The notes: generated from the letters alone by a model not told the origin. Positions 8,327-17,282 are shown, numbered from the stretch's first letter. The stretch is DNA of 64,000 nt from Cyclobacteriaceae bacterium (GCA_025808415.1 CP075525.1:3705501-3769500); one strand, 5' to 3'. Program-made: numbers and translations.

Positions 8327-9328
8327 TTAATCTTTCTTGGGGGCAGTGCTCGGGCCGGATCCTTTACCTGAATCGGATATAGATTGACGCATGCCCGTAT
8401 CGGCCTGGATGTTTTGCATACGATAATAATCCATTACGCCCAGGTTCCCTTTCACAAACGATTCGGCAATGGCCTTTGGAATTTCCGCTTCCGCTAAAAT
8501 TACTTTTGCCCGTGCTTCTTGTGCTTTGGCTTTCATCTCCTGCTCTTCGGCAACCGCCATGGCCCTGCGTTCTTCTGCTTTTGCTTCAGCAACTTTCAAA
8601 TCAGCCGATGCCTGATCGATTTGGAGTTTAGCACCAATGTTGGCACCAACATCCACATCGGCAATATCGATAGAGAGAATCTGGAAGGCTGTACCGGCAT
8701 CCAATCCGCGCGACAATACCAGCTTTGAAATCTTATCCGGGTTTTCCAGTACTTCTTTGTGCGATGAAGCCGAACCGATTGAGGATACAATACCTTCACC
8801 AACACGGGCCAGGATGGTATCTTCTCCGGCACCACCAACCAACTGTTGTATGTTTGCCCTAACGGTAACGCGAGCAATGGCAATCAATTGAATACCATCA
8901 GACGCCACAGCGGCAACTTTTGGTGTAGTGATAACTTTGGGGTTTACCGAAATTTGTACTGCCTGAAACACATCACGACCAGCCAGGTCGATGGCCGTAG
9001 CCTGTTTAAAGTCTACTTTTATGTTGGCTTTATCAGCCGATATAAGCGCACGGATTACATTAGGTACATTACCGCCTGCCAGGTAGTGTGTTTCCAGGTC
9101 GCGAACGGTCAACTGTAAACCTGCCTTGGTTGCGGTAATGAGTGAGTTAACAATAACGCTGGGCGGAACTTTTCGGATGCGCATAAACACCAGCTCGAAC
9201 AACCCTACCCGTACACCACTGAATATTGCGGTAATCCACAGGTTAATGGGTACGAAGTAGAGAAAAATGAAAAACAGGACAATTCCTGCGAAGACCATAA
9301 AAAGAAGCATTGCACCTTCCAGTTCCAT
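8327..9328 (-). CDS. floA: Flotillin-like protein FloA
   Basis: A 333-residue SPFH-family membrane scaffold. The N-terminus has a hydrophobic hairpin-like segment (LLFMVFAGIVLFFIFLYF). The SPFH core follows with VPPSVIVNSLITATKAG and GGNVPNVIRALISADKA. The C-terminal coiled coil is Ala/Glu-rich (AEAKAEERRAMAVAEEQEMKA, residues about 245-285). The length and N-terminal motifs match the FloA/YqfA class that organises functional membrane microdomains in Bacillus. The gene starts 13 bp after an NfeD-family gene, the standard partner pairing for flotillins, so the two form an operon. Confidence 0.93.
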   Translation of the reverse strand: MELEGAMLLFMVFAGIVLFFIFLYFVPINLWITAIFSGVRVGLFELVFMRIRKVPPSVIVNSLITATKAGLQLTVRDLETHYLAGGNVPNVIRALISADKANIKVDFKQATAIDLAGRDVFQAVQISVNPKVITTPKVAAVASDGIQLIAIARVTVRANIQQLVGGAGEDTILARVGEGIVSSIGSASSHKEVLENPDKISKLVLSRGLDAGTAFQILSIDIADVDVGANIGAKLQIDQASADLKVAEAKAEERRAMAVAEEQEMKAKAQEARAKVILAEAEIPKAIAESFVKGNLGVMDYYRMQNIQADTGMRQSISDSGKGSGPSTAPKKD

Positions 9329-9341
9329 ATTGATTCAGGGT

Positions 9342-9812
9342 TTAATTAGTGGGTTCAACAATAATATCGTTGGTTTGTAGCTGTATAATTTTTACACGGG
9401 TACCTGCGGCAAGATAGTCGCCATTGGTTTTAACTTCAATCATTTTTCCAGCGAATTCGGCCGTTCCCATGGGCCGCAAAGCGGAGGCAGCAATTCCTTC
9501 TGTGCCTACTGCCAACGCGTCAAGCATACCTTCGTTTACCTTGCTATCGATGCTGGTTTTAAGTGAAAACTTTTTCCAGGCACCCTTTCTAAAACTTACG
9601 TAGAGCAATACAATCATGGCAACCAAAGTGCCCAGCAAAATCCACGTGCCGGTTTCACTACCAAATTGGCTATACCCGAATACCAGGCCGGTTATCGTAA
9701 AAGCAAGCCCCAGCAAGCCAACTATAGTTGTTCCCGGTATAAAAATTACCTCAACCACAATCAGGATAATACCGGCAAGGATCAATGCTGCTATCGCTAA
9801 CCACATGAGCAT
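9342..9812 (-). CDS. NfeD-family membrane protein
   Basis: A 156-residue short-form NfeD protein with three closely packed transmembrane segments in the first 75 residues (LAIAALILAGIILIVVEVIF, GLLGLAFTITGLVFGY, TWILLGTLVAMIVLLY). A C-terminal OB-fold domain carries the typical G-T-A and Y-L-A-A-G-T-R-V-K motifs. NfeD proteins are partners of SPFH/flotillin proteins, and floA follows 13 bp downstream. No protease domain is present, so it is not the long ClpP-class form. A second Met at residue 3 is a possible start. A -7 box lies at 9833-9840. Confidence 0.9.
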   Translation of the reverse strand: MLMWLAIAALILAGIILIVVEVIFIPGTTIVGLLGLAFTITGLVFGYSQFGSETGTWILLGTLVAMIVLLYVSFRKGAWKKFSLKTSIDSKVNEGMLDALAVGTEGIAASALRPMGTAEFAGKMIEVKTNGDYLAAGTRVKIIQLQTNDIIVEPTN

Positions 9813-9832
9813 AGGGAAATTTCAACAGGAAC

Positions 9833-9840
9833 CAAAAGTA
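9833..9840 (-). promoter_or_regulatory. -7 promoter box TACTTTTG for nfeD-floA
   Basis: On the minus strand this reads TACTTTTG, an exact TAnnTTTG match, 20 nt upstream of the nfeD start. A TTG lies about 24 nt further upstream, slightly beyond the usual 19-21 nt. Confidence 0.5.
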
Positions 9841-9841
9841 C

Positions 9842-9870
9842 AAAAAGAAGCCTCACGACTTCGTCAAGCC
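9842..9870 (-). terminator. Probable terminator after proS
   Basis: On the minus strand, a stem of about 9-10 bp with one mismatch and two G-U pairs (GGCTTGACGA against TCGTGAGGCT) is followed by TCTTTTT. It lies just beyond the proS stop codon. The formal loop is very short, so the innermost pairs must open. Confidence 0.5.
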
Positions 9871-9894
9871 TGTTTTATATTTTTGAACAAAACG

Positions 9895-11373
9895 CTAATA
9901 GGCACGTGCAAACAGCACACGCCTGCCCGAAGGCTTGCCTGAATAAACGCAGGAGCCGCTTTCCTCTACGGCATCCAGCGGAATACAACGAATGGTGGCC
10001 TTCGTCTGCTCCTTGATAACGGCCTCGGTTTCAGGTGTTCCATCCCAATGAGCTGACACAAAACCGCCCTTCTCATCAAGTACCTTTTTGAATTCATCGA
10101 AAGAATCAACAGGCGTGATCATGGAATTCCTGAAGGTCAGCGCCCGGTTGTAAATATTTTCCTGGATGGCGTTAAGCAGAGCAGGTACCTGTTGGCCAAC
10201 CGCATCCAGTTTCATCACTTGTTTTTCTTTGGTATCGCGCCTGGCCACTTCAACAGTTCCGTTTTCAAGATCGCGCGGGCCAATAGCCAGCCGCACGGGC
10301 ACACCTTTTAACTCCCATTCGGCAAATTTGAATCCTGGTTTGTGGGTATCACGCGTATCAAATTTTACCGATAAACCTTGTTGACGAAGTACACTGATAA
10401 TAGGGTCAACTTTCTCAGTAATTTTTTTCAATTCTTCTTCATTTCTGAAAATCGGAACAATTACTATGTGGATGGGTGCAAGCTTCGGGGGCAATACCAA
10501 ACCATCATCATCTGAATGGGCCATAATCAAAGCACCCATCAATCGCGTACTCACGCCCCATGAAGTCCCCCACACATATTCAAGCTTTCCATCTTTACCG
10601 GCATACTGCACGTTAAATGCCTTGGCAAAATTTTGACCCAGAAAATGTGATGTCCCGGCTTGTAATGCCTTTCCATCCTGCATCATGCCCTCAATACAAT
10701 ACGTATCTATTGCTCCGGGAAATTTTTCGCCTTCCGACTTTTTTCCTTTTATCACCGGCATGGCCATGTATTGCTCGGCAAAGGTTGCATACACATCCAA
10801 CATTTGTTTGGTTTCATTCACAGCTTCATCAGCAGTGGCATGGGCCGTATGGCCCTCTTGCCAAAGAAACTCAGCTGTGCGCAGGAATAAACGTGTGCGC
10901 ATTTCCCAACGAACAACATTGGCCCACTGGTTAATAAGCAACGGCAAATCACGATAAGACTGAATCCACTTTTTATAGGTGCTCCAGATAATGGCTTCGC
11001 TGGTTGGCCTTACTACCAACTCTTCCTCCAGCTTTGCGTCAGCATCAACAATTAGTTTTCCTTTTTTTTCAGGATCATTTTTGAGGCGATAATGCGTAAC
11101 AATGGCACATTCCTTGGCAAAACCTTCCGCATTTTGCTCCTCCGCTTCAAACATACTTTTAGGGACAAACAGCGGAAAATAGGCATTTACATGCCCGGTG
11201 TCTTTGAACATTCTATCGAGTGCTTGTTGCATCTTCTCCCAAATGCTGTACCCATAGGGCTTGATAACCATACACCCACGTACATCCGAATGCTCTGCAA
11301 GGTCGGCCTTCTTTACTAACTCATTGTACCACAACGAATAATCATCATTTCGGGAGGGAATTTCTTTGCCCAT
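9895..11373 (-). CDS. proS: Proline--tRNA ligase (archaeal/eukaryal-type)
   Basis: A 492-residue class II aminoacyl-tRNA synthetase that charges tRNA-Pro in the cytoplasm. It lacks the inserted editing domain of the long bacterial form and ends in the C-terminal extension found in ProS type 3. Visible motifs are VRPTSEAIIWSTYKKWIQSY near residue 120, then RWEMRTRLFLRTAEFLWQEGHTAH (class II motif 2), and the anticodon-binding region around HIVIVPIFRNEEEL. It ends GKPSGRRVLFARAY, with the terminal tyrosine typical of this subgroup. It is flanked by a -7 box at 11407-11414 and a probable terminator at 9842-9870, so it is likely a single-gene unit. Confidence 0.96.
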   Translation of the reverse strand: MGKEIPSRNDDYSLWYNELVKKADLAEHSDVRGCMVIKPYGYSIWEKMQQALDRMFKDTGHVNAYFPLFVPKSMFEAEEQNAEGFAKECAIVTHYRLKNDPEKKGKLIVDADAKLEEELVVRPTSEAIIWSTYKKWIQSYRDLPLLINQWANVVRWEMRTRLFLRTAEFLWQEGHTAHATADEAVNETKQMLDVYATFAEQYMAMPVIKGKKSEGEKFPGAIDTYCIEGMMQDGKALQAGTSHFLGQNFAKAFNVQYAGKDGKLEYVWGTSWGVSTRLMGALIMAHSDDDGLVLPPKLAPIHIVIVPIFRNEEELKKITEKVDPIISVLRQQGLSVKFDTRDTHKPGFKFAEWELKGVPVRLAIGPRDLENGTVEVARRDTKEKQVMKLDAVGQQVPALLNAIQENIYNRALTFRNSMITPVDSFDEFKKVLDEKGGFVSAHWDGTPETEAVIKEQTKATIRCIPLDAVEESGSCVYSGKPSGRRVLFARAY

Positions 11374-11406
11374 GTTGGTATAATTCTTGTTATTTTAAAA
11401 CTGCGG

Positions 11407-11414
11407 CAAATATA
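11407..11414 (-). promoter_or_regulatory. -7 promoter box TATATTTG for proS
   Basis: The minus-strand sequence TATATTTG is an exact match to TAnnTTTG, 33 nt upstream of the proS start. I see no TTG at the expected -33 spacing. Confidence 0.5.
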
Positions 11415-11545
11415 CAGTCGAGCAGTCGCGAAAGAACGGATAAACCGGCATTTTTAAAGATAAAACGGCATATTTTCATATCTTTACTGAACACAAATAG
11501 GCATTTTTTACGTTTAGATAAAAACAGGTAACGGAATTAAATACC

Positions 11546-12658
11546 ATGCTTATGAAAACGAAATGGATAATCGGATTAGTGACCGTGGTGAGTGTGAATA
11601 CATTTGCGCAGGAAGTTGATGACATGTATTTCCGTTCCAAAGACCGGGAAAAGTTAAAAACATCCAGGGAAACGAATGTGCGAGAAGTATACGCCAGCAG
11701 CAATAGTTATGAAACCTTCAAAAAGAAGAATTTCAACGAAACTACTATGCTCGATGAGTATAGCAATCCTACGGACAGTTATTCTGCACGCAATGTTAAC
11801 CCAGAGTATATTTCGCGATCGTATGCTGAGCAAGTAAGCGAGAATGAACAGAATTACTTTGTAGATGGATACACGCCAGCTTCTGCAAACAATTTCAATT
11901 ATAACTCCGGCTATTACAGTGGTCGTAACAATAACCAATGGAACAACTTTAATAATTGGTATGCCCCGGGTTGGTTTGGTCCTTCGTATTACAATAGCTG
12001 GAACAATCCATGGGGTTGGAATGACCCATGGGGTTGGAACGATCCGTGGATGAATCCATGGATGGGCAATCGCTGGGGCAATGGATGGAGCATGACTGCC
12101 GGCTATAGCTGGGGCTGGGGCAACACTTGGGGACCCACTTGGGGTAATGGTTGGAACTGGGGTATGGGTTATCGCTGGGGTAATCCCTATTACAACTCCT
12201 GGTGGGGTTGGAACAGTTGGAACCGCCCTACAGTAATAGTTATTAATGATGGCTATCGCGCCAATTATGGAAAGCGCCCGTCATCCAGTTCAGCAGGTGT
12301 AGGCTCAGTAAGTGATGGCCGACCAGCACGATCAAATAATCTGGTTAACGATAACTCAAGCGGGCGCAGCCGGGCAACAGCCGATGAATACTATGTTCGT
12401 CCGTCTCGCAGGTCAACTGACTTAGGCAATAACAACACAAGTAGTGGATCAAGGACATGGGACAATAGTTCAAACCGCACCATTCAAAGCGGTAATTCAA
12501 ACTCAGGGTTTATGCGCGAAAGCCGATCATCCACTTTCTCGTCACCAACCCGATCCAGCGGTTCTTCCGGTAGCAGTGGCTTTTCTTCCCCAAGTCGCAG
12601 CAGTGGCAGTTCGGGTGGAAGTGCTCCTTCCGGAGGTAGCAGGCGGGGCGGTAACTAA
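11546..12658 (+). CDS. Secreted Trp/Asn/Gly/Ser-rich hypothetical protein
   Basis: A 370-residue protein I cannot assign to a function. It has a signal peptide (MKTKWIIGLVTVVSVNTFAQ from the second Met at 11552). An N-terminal segment of about 90 residues is polar and tyrosine-rich. The middle region, about residues 125-235, is dominated by Trp, Gly, Asn and Pro, including tandem PWGWND units encoded by 18-bp DNA repeats at 12008-12043. The last 130 residues are Ser/Arg/Gly-rich and probably disordered. The composition suggests a surface-exposed or matrix-type protein. The predicted outer-membrane protein gene follows after only 19 bp, so the two are likely co-expressed. Confidence 0.8.
   Translation: MLMKTKWIIGLVTVVSVNTFAQEVDDMYFRSKDREKLKTSRETNVREVYASSNSYETFKKKNFNETTMLDEYSNPTDSYSARNVNPEYISRSYAEQVSENEQNYFVDGYTPASANNFNYNSGYYSGRNNNQWNNFNNWYAPGWFGPSYYNSWNNPWGWNDPWGWNDPWMNPWMGNRWGNGWSMTAGYSWGWGNTWGPTWGNGWNWGMGYRWGNPYYNSWWGWNSWNRPTVIVINDGYRANYGKRPSSSSAGVGSVSDGRPARSNNLVNDNSSGRSRATADEYYVRPSRRSTDLGNNNTSSGSRTWDNSSNRTIQSGNSNSGFMRESRSSTFSSPTRSSGSSGSSGFSSPSRSSGSSGGSAPSGGSRRGGN
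12008..12067 (+). repeat. 18-bp tandem repeat within a coding region (PWGWND)
   Basis: Two near-identical 18-bp units (12008-12025 and 12026-12043, beginning CCATGGGGTTGGAA) are followed by two shortened 12-bp derivatives. They encode PWGWND, PWGWND, PWMN and PWMG. All unit lengths are multiples of three, so the reading frame is kept. Confidence 0.85.
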
Positions 12659-12677
12659 TCTTTAACATCCTACGGGT

Positions 12678-14213
12678 ATGAATTTCAGGGTTTCTCTACA
12701 ACTCGCAGGACTTGTGTTGTCTTTTTCAACACAGGTTTTCGCACAGGGGTTTGTTGATAACGCGTTATTGTTTAGTCGTACGAAACCCGGAGGAAGTGCC
12801 CGTGTGCAGGCCATGGGCGGTGCGCAAATAGCGTTAGGGGGCGACTTCAGTTCCGGACTATCTAATCCTGCCGGATTGGGTATGTACAACCGGTCGGAAT
12901 TTACCTTTAGCCCTGGACTAAATTATTTTTCAACGGACGCTTCCCATAACGGAGAAAAAGAAGCAGAGACAAACAGTAAACTGAACATACCCGGATTAAG
13001 TTATGTATTCAATTCACCACGCGAAGACCGGGGCGGATTTTTAGGAGGCTCATTCGCCATCAGCATGACCCGCACGAACGATCTCAACACATCGTTGCGC
13101 TATCGCGGAAATGACAATGTATCCTCCATAGTAGATTGGTTTATACAAGATGCCAACGGTACTTTAAACAATGATTTGAATTTTGACTTTCCTACGGGCC
13201 TGGCTTACGACAATTTTCTTATTGATGACTCTACGTTTTGGGGTGGGCCACAACGCTTTTATTTCTCGGCCCTGGGGCTCTACGATGATCCGGATGACAT
13301 TCGCAGGTTAAGAAGAAATGGCAGCATATCAACAAAGGGGGCACAATACCAGTGGTCCTTTGCTTATGGTGGAAATTTTCAGGACAAAGTATTTTTTGGG
13401 GCCAACATTGGGGTTACTTCCATGCGCTATAAGTTTTCATCCACCTACCAGGAATCAAATTTTATTTTTGACCTGGATCCCGATTATAATCCTTTAGATA
13501 ACCTGCAGTTAGAGGAAACAATAGACATTGAAGGAACGGGTGTTAACTTAACACTGGGAGTTATTTACAGGCCAACGGATTTTATCCAGGTAGGGGCTTC
13601 CCTTGTTACCCCAACCTATTACCAGATTACCGATTCATACGTTGCGCGCCTTAGTACCCGATGGAACAATTTTAACTACCTTGGTACAGGCGATATCCTG
13701 AATGTTTTAAGTTATGAATCCAATGCACCAATAATCTCGGAATACAATCTGGTAACCCCGCTAAAGTTCAGCTTGGGTACGGCATTCTTTCTGGGGTCGT
13801 ATGGATTTATTACGGGAGATGTTGAGTTTGTGAATTACCGAAAAGCCAAATACAACTCAGACATCAGTGGCATTTCATTTAATCCTGAGAACGAGGCAAT
13901 TAAAGCACTCTTTTCAAACACTATTAACTATCGCATTGGGGCCGAGTTTCGCTATAACATCCTGCGCTTTCGCACCGGGTACAACGTAATGGCAAATCCT
14001 TATGCTGCCTCCATTGATGTTGACCGCAGCATCAAAACCATTAGTGCCGGACTGGGCGTGCGCCTGCAGAAATTTTTTATCGACATGGCTTGGCTTCGTT
14101 CAACAGGGCGCAGTGAATATAGCCCTTATGTTTTCCAAGATAATACAGGGCCAATCGTTAACCTTAAAAACCAGCTTACTTCGGTAATAATGTCCGTTGG
14201 GTTTACTTTTTAG
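12678..14213 (+). CDS. Outer-membrane beta-barrel protein, FadL/OmpP1-like
   Basis: A 511-residue predicted outer-membrane protein with a cleavable signal (ending STQVFAQ). The N-terminal motif SARVQAMGGAQIALGGDFSSGLSNPAGLG is the plug-like start shared by Bacteroidota OmpP1/FadL/TodX-type transporters. The rest alternates amphipathic beta strands with aromatic girdle residues and ends in a strand with terminal Phe (IMSVGFTF), as expected for recognition by the BAM complex. The transported substrate is unknown; hydrophobic compounds would fit the family. Its 3' end overlaps the convergent shikimate kinase gene by 11 bp. Confidence 0.83.
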   Translation: MNFRVSLQLAGLVLSFSTQVFAQGFVDNALLFSRTKPGGSARVQAMGGAQIALGGDFSSGLSNPAGLGMYNRSEFTFSPGLNYFSTDASHNGEKEAETNSKLNIPGLSYVFNSPREDRGGFLGGSFAISMTRTNDLNTSLRYRGNDNVSSIVDWFIQDANGTLNNDLNFDFPTGLAYDNFLIDDSTFWGGPQRFYFSALGLYDDPDDIRRLRRNGSISTKGAQYQWSFAYGGNFQDKVFFGANIGVTSMRYKFSSTYQESNFIFDLDPDYNPLDNLQLEETIDIEGTGVNLTLGVIYRPTDFIQVGASLVTPTYYQITDSYVARLSTRWNNFNYLGTGDILNVLSYESNAPIISEYNLVTPLKFSLGTAFFLGSYGFITGDVEFVNYRKAKYNSDISGISFNPENEAIKALFSNTINYRIGAEFRYNILRFRTGYNVMANPYAASIDVDRSIKTISAGLGVRLQKFFIDMAWLRSTGRSEYSPYVFQDNTGPIVNLKNQLTSVIMSVGFTF

Positions 14214-14706
14214 ATAGTAATTCAGCCAATACCTTATTCAGCAAAGGGGGTTCGTTTACATGGATTACCGCTTGCTGGTAAAAAGGTAATCGATGCTCAT
14301 AAAGCTGTTGCAGCTTTTCAGAAACACTCCTTTCGCTTTTAAACAACGGTCTTGCCGACTTTTCAACTTCTGAAATCCGTTGTTCAATGATGTTTAGAGG
14401 TATATCCAGGAAAATAGTCGTTCCCGCCTGGTTCATTAGCTCCATACTTCCATGAAAGCATGGTGTGCCGCCACCTGTTGCCATTACAAATGAATGATCC
14501 TTCCCAACAATAGTCCGCAACGTAACTGATTCTTGTTCACGAAACCATGGCTCTCCCTTGGAAGCAAAAATTTCAGCGACAGGCATACCGCAGGCTTGTT
14601 CAATTTCTTTATCCAGATCAATAAAAGGCAATTGAAGTGCTTCGGCCAATTGCTTTCCGAAGGTACTTTTGCCAGAACCGGGTAAACCTACTAGAAAAAT
14701 TTTCAA
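14203..14706 (-). CDS. aroK: Shikimate kinase
   Basis: A 167-residue P-loop kinase that phosphorylates shikimate to shikimate 3-phosphate in chorismate biosynthesis. The Walker A motif GLPGSGKST spans residues 7-15. The shikimate-site Asp is in FIDLDKEIE, the Arg in EPWFREQE, and the glycine-rich GGGTPCF motif follows. The lid region includes RPLF. The length is normal. It is the third gene of a minus-strand operon, 4 bp after the BT_3928-like gene, and its 3' end overlaps the convergent outer-membrane protein gene. Confidence 0.94.
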   Translation of the reverse strand: MKIFLVGLPGSGKSTFGKQLAEALQLPFIDLDKEIEQACGMPVAEIFASKGEPWFREQESVTLRTIVGKDHSFVMATGGGTPCFHGSMELMNQAGTTIFLDIPLNIIEQRISEVEKSARPLFKSERSVSEKLQQLYEHRLPFYQQAVIHVNEPPLLNKVLAELLSKK

Positions 14707-14710
14707 ATAC

Positions 14711-15838
14711 TTATTTTATTAACTCCAAAACCTCACTGGCTGTTGGCGTATCGTTATGATGCCACATCCCCTTCACCGTACCATTTACCCATAACGTAAG
14801 TCCGGGGTTTGAACGGACAATCGTTTTCAACACGGTGGCATCGGCAAAGAAATACGGTGCTGCCCACTGGTGCTCATGCCGGAATGCCTCAACATCCACT
14901 GCAGAAGATGACGTGAGAATAATTGCCTCAACTTTTCCTTCCAATTCGTTAATGAGCTTCGAAATTGTTGAAGCATTTTTAACTGAAGCATCCTTCACAT
15001 TATAGGTAACAATCAACAGTTTTGCTCCCTCAAAAGTTTGTTGTGTAAAATTTTCACCGTCAGTGCTCTCTACACGGTAATCAATAATTTTGGGCCGGTC
15101 GCCTTCACGCACTACTTTATCGATTCGATCAACAAAGGTATACGTTGAATCAACCTGGCCAAGTTGATCCATAGTTAACTCTTTTCGTGTACCAGCATGT
15201 TCGTAAATAAATGTCATCACCACACTGTCGCGTTTGGCATTGGGGGGTAACTTCATTTGTTCAGGAATGTTGTTTCCAATCTTATACGCCCTGAAATCAA
15301 TAAACGGTAAATGCCGGATGGCATAAATGCCCAGTAAAAAACTAATTGCCGTTACACCAAGGATAACAGCGTGCCCTTCGCGGGTACGCAAAACCGGTTC
15401 ATAGGATTTTCGATACCAAAACAAATGCAGGATAAACACGATCAGGATTAGATCCTTATAAAACGATTGCCACGGTGTTAGTTTAATGGCATCACCAAAA
15501 CACCCACAATCGGTAACTTTATTCAAGATGGCGGAGTAACCGGTAAGGAAGGTGAAGAAAATGATAAGCAGCAACAATACCGTGGTAGTTAACTGCATGC
15601 GATAATTGATAAGCACGGCAACACCCAAAACAATTTCCAGTACAACCAACACCAAACCAATGTGTAGCGCATACGGTATGAATACCTGGAAAAACGAACC
15701 AAAATCAGTAGCAAAAACTTCAAAGTATTCTTCAAGTTTTATTTCGGTACCTACCGGATCGTTGAGTTTGATCAATCCGGAAAAAATGAACAACCCTCCA
15801 ACAAAAAAACGTGAGAACCCATCAATATACTTTCTCAT
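14711..15838 (-). CDS. BT_3928-like membrane protein (DoxX/MauE-type N-terminal domain)
   Basis: A 375-residue protein of a family common in Bacteroidota. The first half holds four to five transmembrane segments in a DoxX/MauE-like arrangement, including FVGGLFIFSGLIKLNDPVG and a CGCFGD motif near residue 112 between helices. The second half is soluble, with a possible thioredoxin-like fold (AKLLIVTYNVKDASVKNAST, then SNPGLTLWVNGT), which would suit redox or maturation chemistry. The function is not established. Its start overlaps the stop of the DUF1599 gene by 4 bp (ATGA), so translation is probably coupled. Confidence 0.82.
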   Translation of the reverse strand: MRKYIDGFSRFFVGGLFIFSGLIKLNDPVGTEIKLEEYFEVFATDFGSFFQVFIPYALHIGLVLVVLEIVLGVAVLINYRMQLTTTVLLLLIIFFTFLTGYSAILNKVTDCGCFGDAIKLTPWQSFYKDLILIVFILHLFWYRKSYEPVLRTREGHAVILGVTAISFLLGIYAIRHLPFIDFRAYKIGNNIPEQMKLPPNAKRDSVVMTFIYEHAGTRKELTMDQLGQVDSTYTFVDRIDKVVREGDRPKIIDYRVESTDGENFTQQTFEGAKLLIVTYNVKDASVKNASTISKLINELEGKVEAIILTSSSAVDVEAFRHEHQWAAPYFFADATVLKTIVRSNPGLTLWVNGTVKGMWHHNDTPTASEVLELIK

Positions 15839-16392
15839 ATCGCTCCGTTATTCTCTTTTAATTTGATTAAACAAAAAACAGCATAGTTGATCATATCCTG
15901 ATAATTGGCTTTAACCCCTTCGCTTACGATGGTTTTACCTGCATTGTCTTCAATTTGTTTCACCCGTAACAATTTCATAAGAATAATATCTGTCATGGAC
16001 GCTACGCGCATATCGCGCCAGGCTTCGCCATAATCGTGGTTTTTATCCTGTTGAAGGTTAAACGTTTCGCTGACGGCCGCATCATAGAGCGGTTCAACTT
16101 CCTGAACAGTAAGTTCCGTTTTGGCTGACTCCTGCAATTGCAATTGCAACAACGCAATTATACAATAGTTGATAATACCGATAAATTCATCGGCCACCGG
16201 ATCGTTTACCCGTTGCGAGCCTTTTTCTTGGATGCTGCGTATCCGTTTTGCCTTAATAAAAATCTGGTCGGTAATGGCCGGCAACCGAAGGATGCGCCAG
16301 GCTGTTCCATAGTCTTTTGTCTTCTTCAGGAACAAGCCTTTGCAAGTGGCTATCACCTGCTTATATTCGGTGGCAGTTTTTTCGTGTATCAT
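15835..16392 (-). CDS. DUF1599 domain protein with internal duplication
   Basis: A 185-residue all-helical protein with two copies of the DUF1599 motif. The first is KKTKDYGTAWRILRLPAITD near residue 25, and the second is QDKNHDYGEAWRDMRVASMTD near residue 118. Each is followed by a K-R-I-R/K-Q-I helix. DUF1599 proteins resemble the all-alpha NTP pyrophosphohydrolase fold, so nucleotide hydrolysis is possible, but no function is established. I place the start at 16392 because homology begins at MIHEKTATEYK. That ATG shares the four bases CATG with the divergent folP start. It is the first gene of an operon with the BT_3928-like and aroK genes. Confidence 0.85.
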   Translation of the reverse strand: MIHEKTATEYKQVIATCKGLFLKKTKDYGTAWRILRLPAITDQIFIKAKRIRSIQEKGSQRVNDPVADEFIGIINYCIIALLQLQLQESAKTELTVQEVEPLYDAAVSETFNLQQDKNHDYGEAWRDMRVASMTDIILMKLLRVKQIEDNAGKTIVSEGVKANYQDMINYAVFCLIKLKENNGAI

Positions 16393-17269
16393 GATTTCAG
16401 CGGGGCAAAATACAGCATTTTCAACAAACAAAACACTGAACATAGCCGGGCGGTTGATTAGCCTAAACACTCCGTTAGTGATGGGGGTGATTAACATTAC
16501 ACCGGATAGTTTTTATGCCGGCAGTCGGCAAATGCATGAGGCCGAGGTGTTGGCCAAAGTTGATCAGATGATGGTTGAAGGAGCTTCCATTATTGATGTG
16601 GGCGGTTATTCATCGCGCCCCGGTGCCGAAAATATTTCAGAACATGAAGAGGGCAATCGTGTAGTAAACAGCATAAAAGCCATTAAGAGAAAATTCCCTG
16701 AAATTATTCTTTCTGTGGATACCTTTCGATCAACCATTGCCCGCATGGCCGTTGATGAAGGGGCGGATATGATCAATGATATTTCCGGTGGGGAACTTGA
16801 TGCAGAAATGTTCAATACTGTGGCAAAACTACAGGTATCTTATTGCTGCATGCACATGAAGGGTACGCCACAAACCATGGGCAGTTTTACGCAATACTCC
16901 AACCTTGTGCATGAAATTATTGTTTACTTCCATCAAAAAATCGCTGACCTGCAAAGGTCAGGTATAAAAGATATTCTCGTTGATCCAGGGTTTGGATTTG
17001 CTAAAACTATTGACCAAAACTTTCAGTTAATGAATAACCTGGAGTTGCTTAAGGCATTGGGAAAGCCTCTGCTGATTGGCATCTCCCGTAAATCCATGAT
17101 CTGGAAAACACTACAAACATCACCTGAACAAGCCCTTAACGGAACAACTGCGTTAAATATGGTTGCTTTAATGAAGGGCGCGTCAATCCTTCGTGTGCAT
17201 GATGTGAAGGAAGCTGTTGAGACCATCAAACTTTTTACACACCTCACCCACGCTGACGGAAGAGTTTAG
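16391..17269 (+). CDS. folP: Dihydropteroate synthase
   Basis: A 292-residue TIM-barrel enzyme that joins p-aminobenzoate to the pterin pyrophosphate in folate synthesis. Family motifs are PLVMGVINITPDSFYAGSR near the N-terminus, DVGGYSSRPGA, SVDTFRS, INDISGG, the CMHMKGTPQTM loop, DPGFGFAKT and GISRKS. The ATG at 16391 gives the usual N-terminal length for the phylum; a longer reading frame upstream runs back into the divergent gene. cdaA follows 13 bp downstream, an arrangement also known in other Bacteroidota. Confidence 0.95.
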   Translation: MISAGQNTAFSTNKTLNIAGRLISLNTPLVMGVINITPDSFYAGSRQMHEAEVLAKVDQMMVEGASIIDVGGYSSRPGAENISEHEEGNRVVNSIKAIKRKFPEIILSVDTFRSTIARMAVDEGADMINDISGGELDAEMFNTVAKLQVSYCCMHMKGTPQTMGSFTQYSNLVHEIIVYFHQKIADLQRSGIKDILVDPGFGFAKTIDQNFQLMNNLELLKALGKPLLIGISRKSMIWKTLQTSPEQALNGTTALNMVALMKGASILRVHDVKEAVETIKLFTHLTHADGRV

Positions 17270-17282
17270 TACCTTTACACCA

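Noticed and set aside
17270..17277. A separate promoter for cdaA based on TACCTTTA.
   Set aside because: The box departs from TAnnTTTG at the last base, is only 5 nt from the start codon and lacks a TTG at the right distance; co-transcription with folP is simpler.
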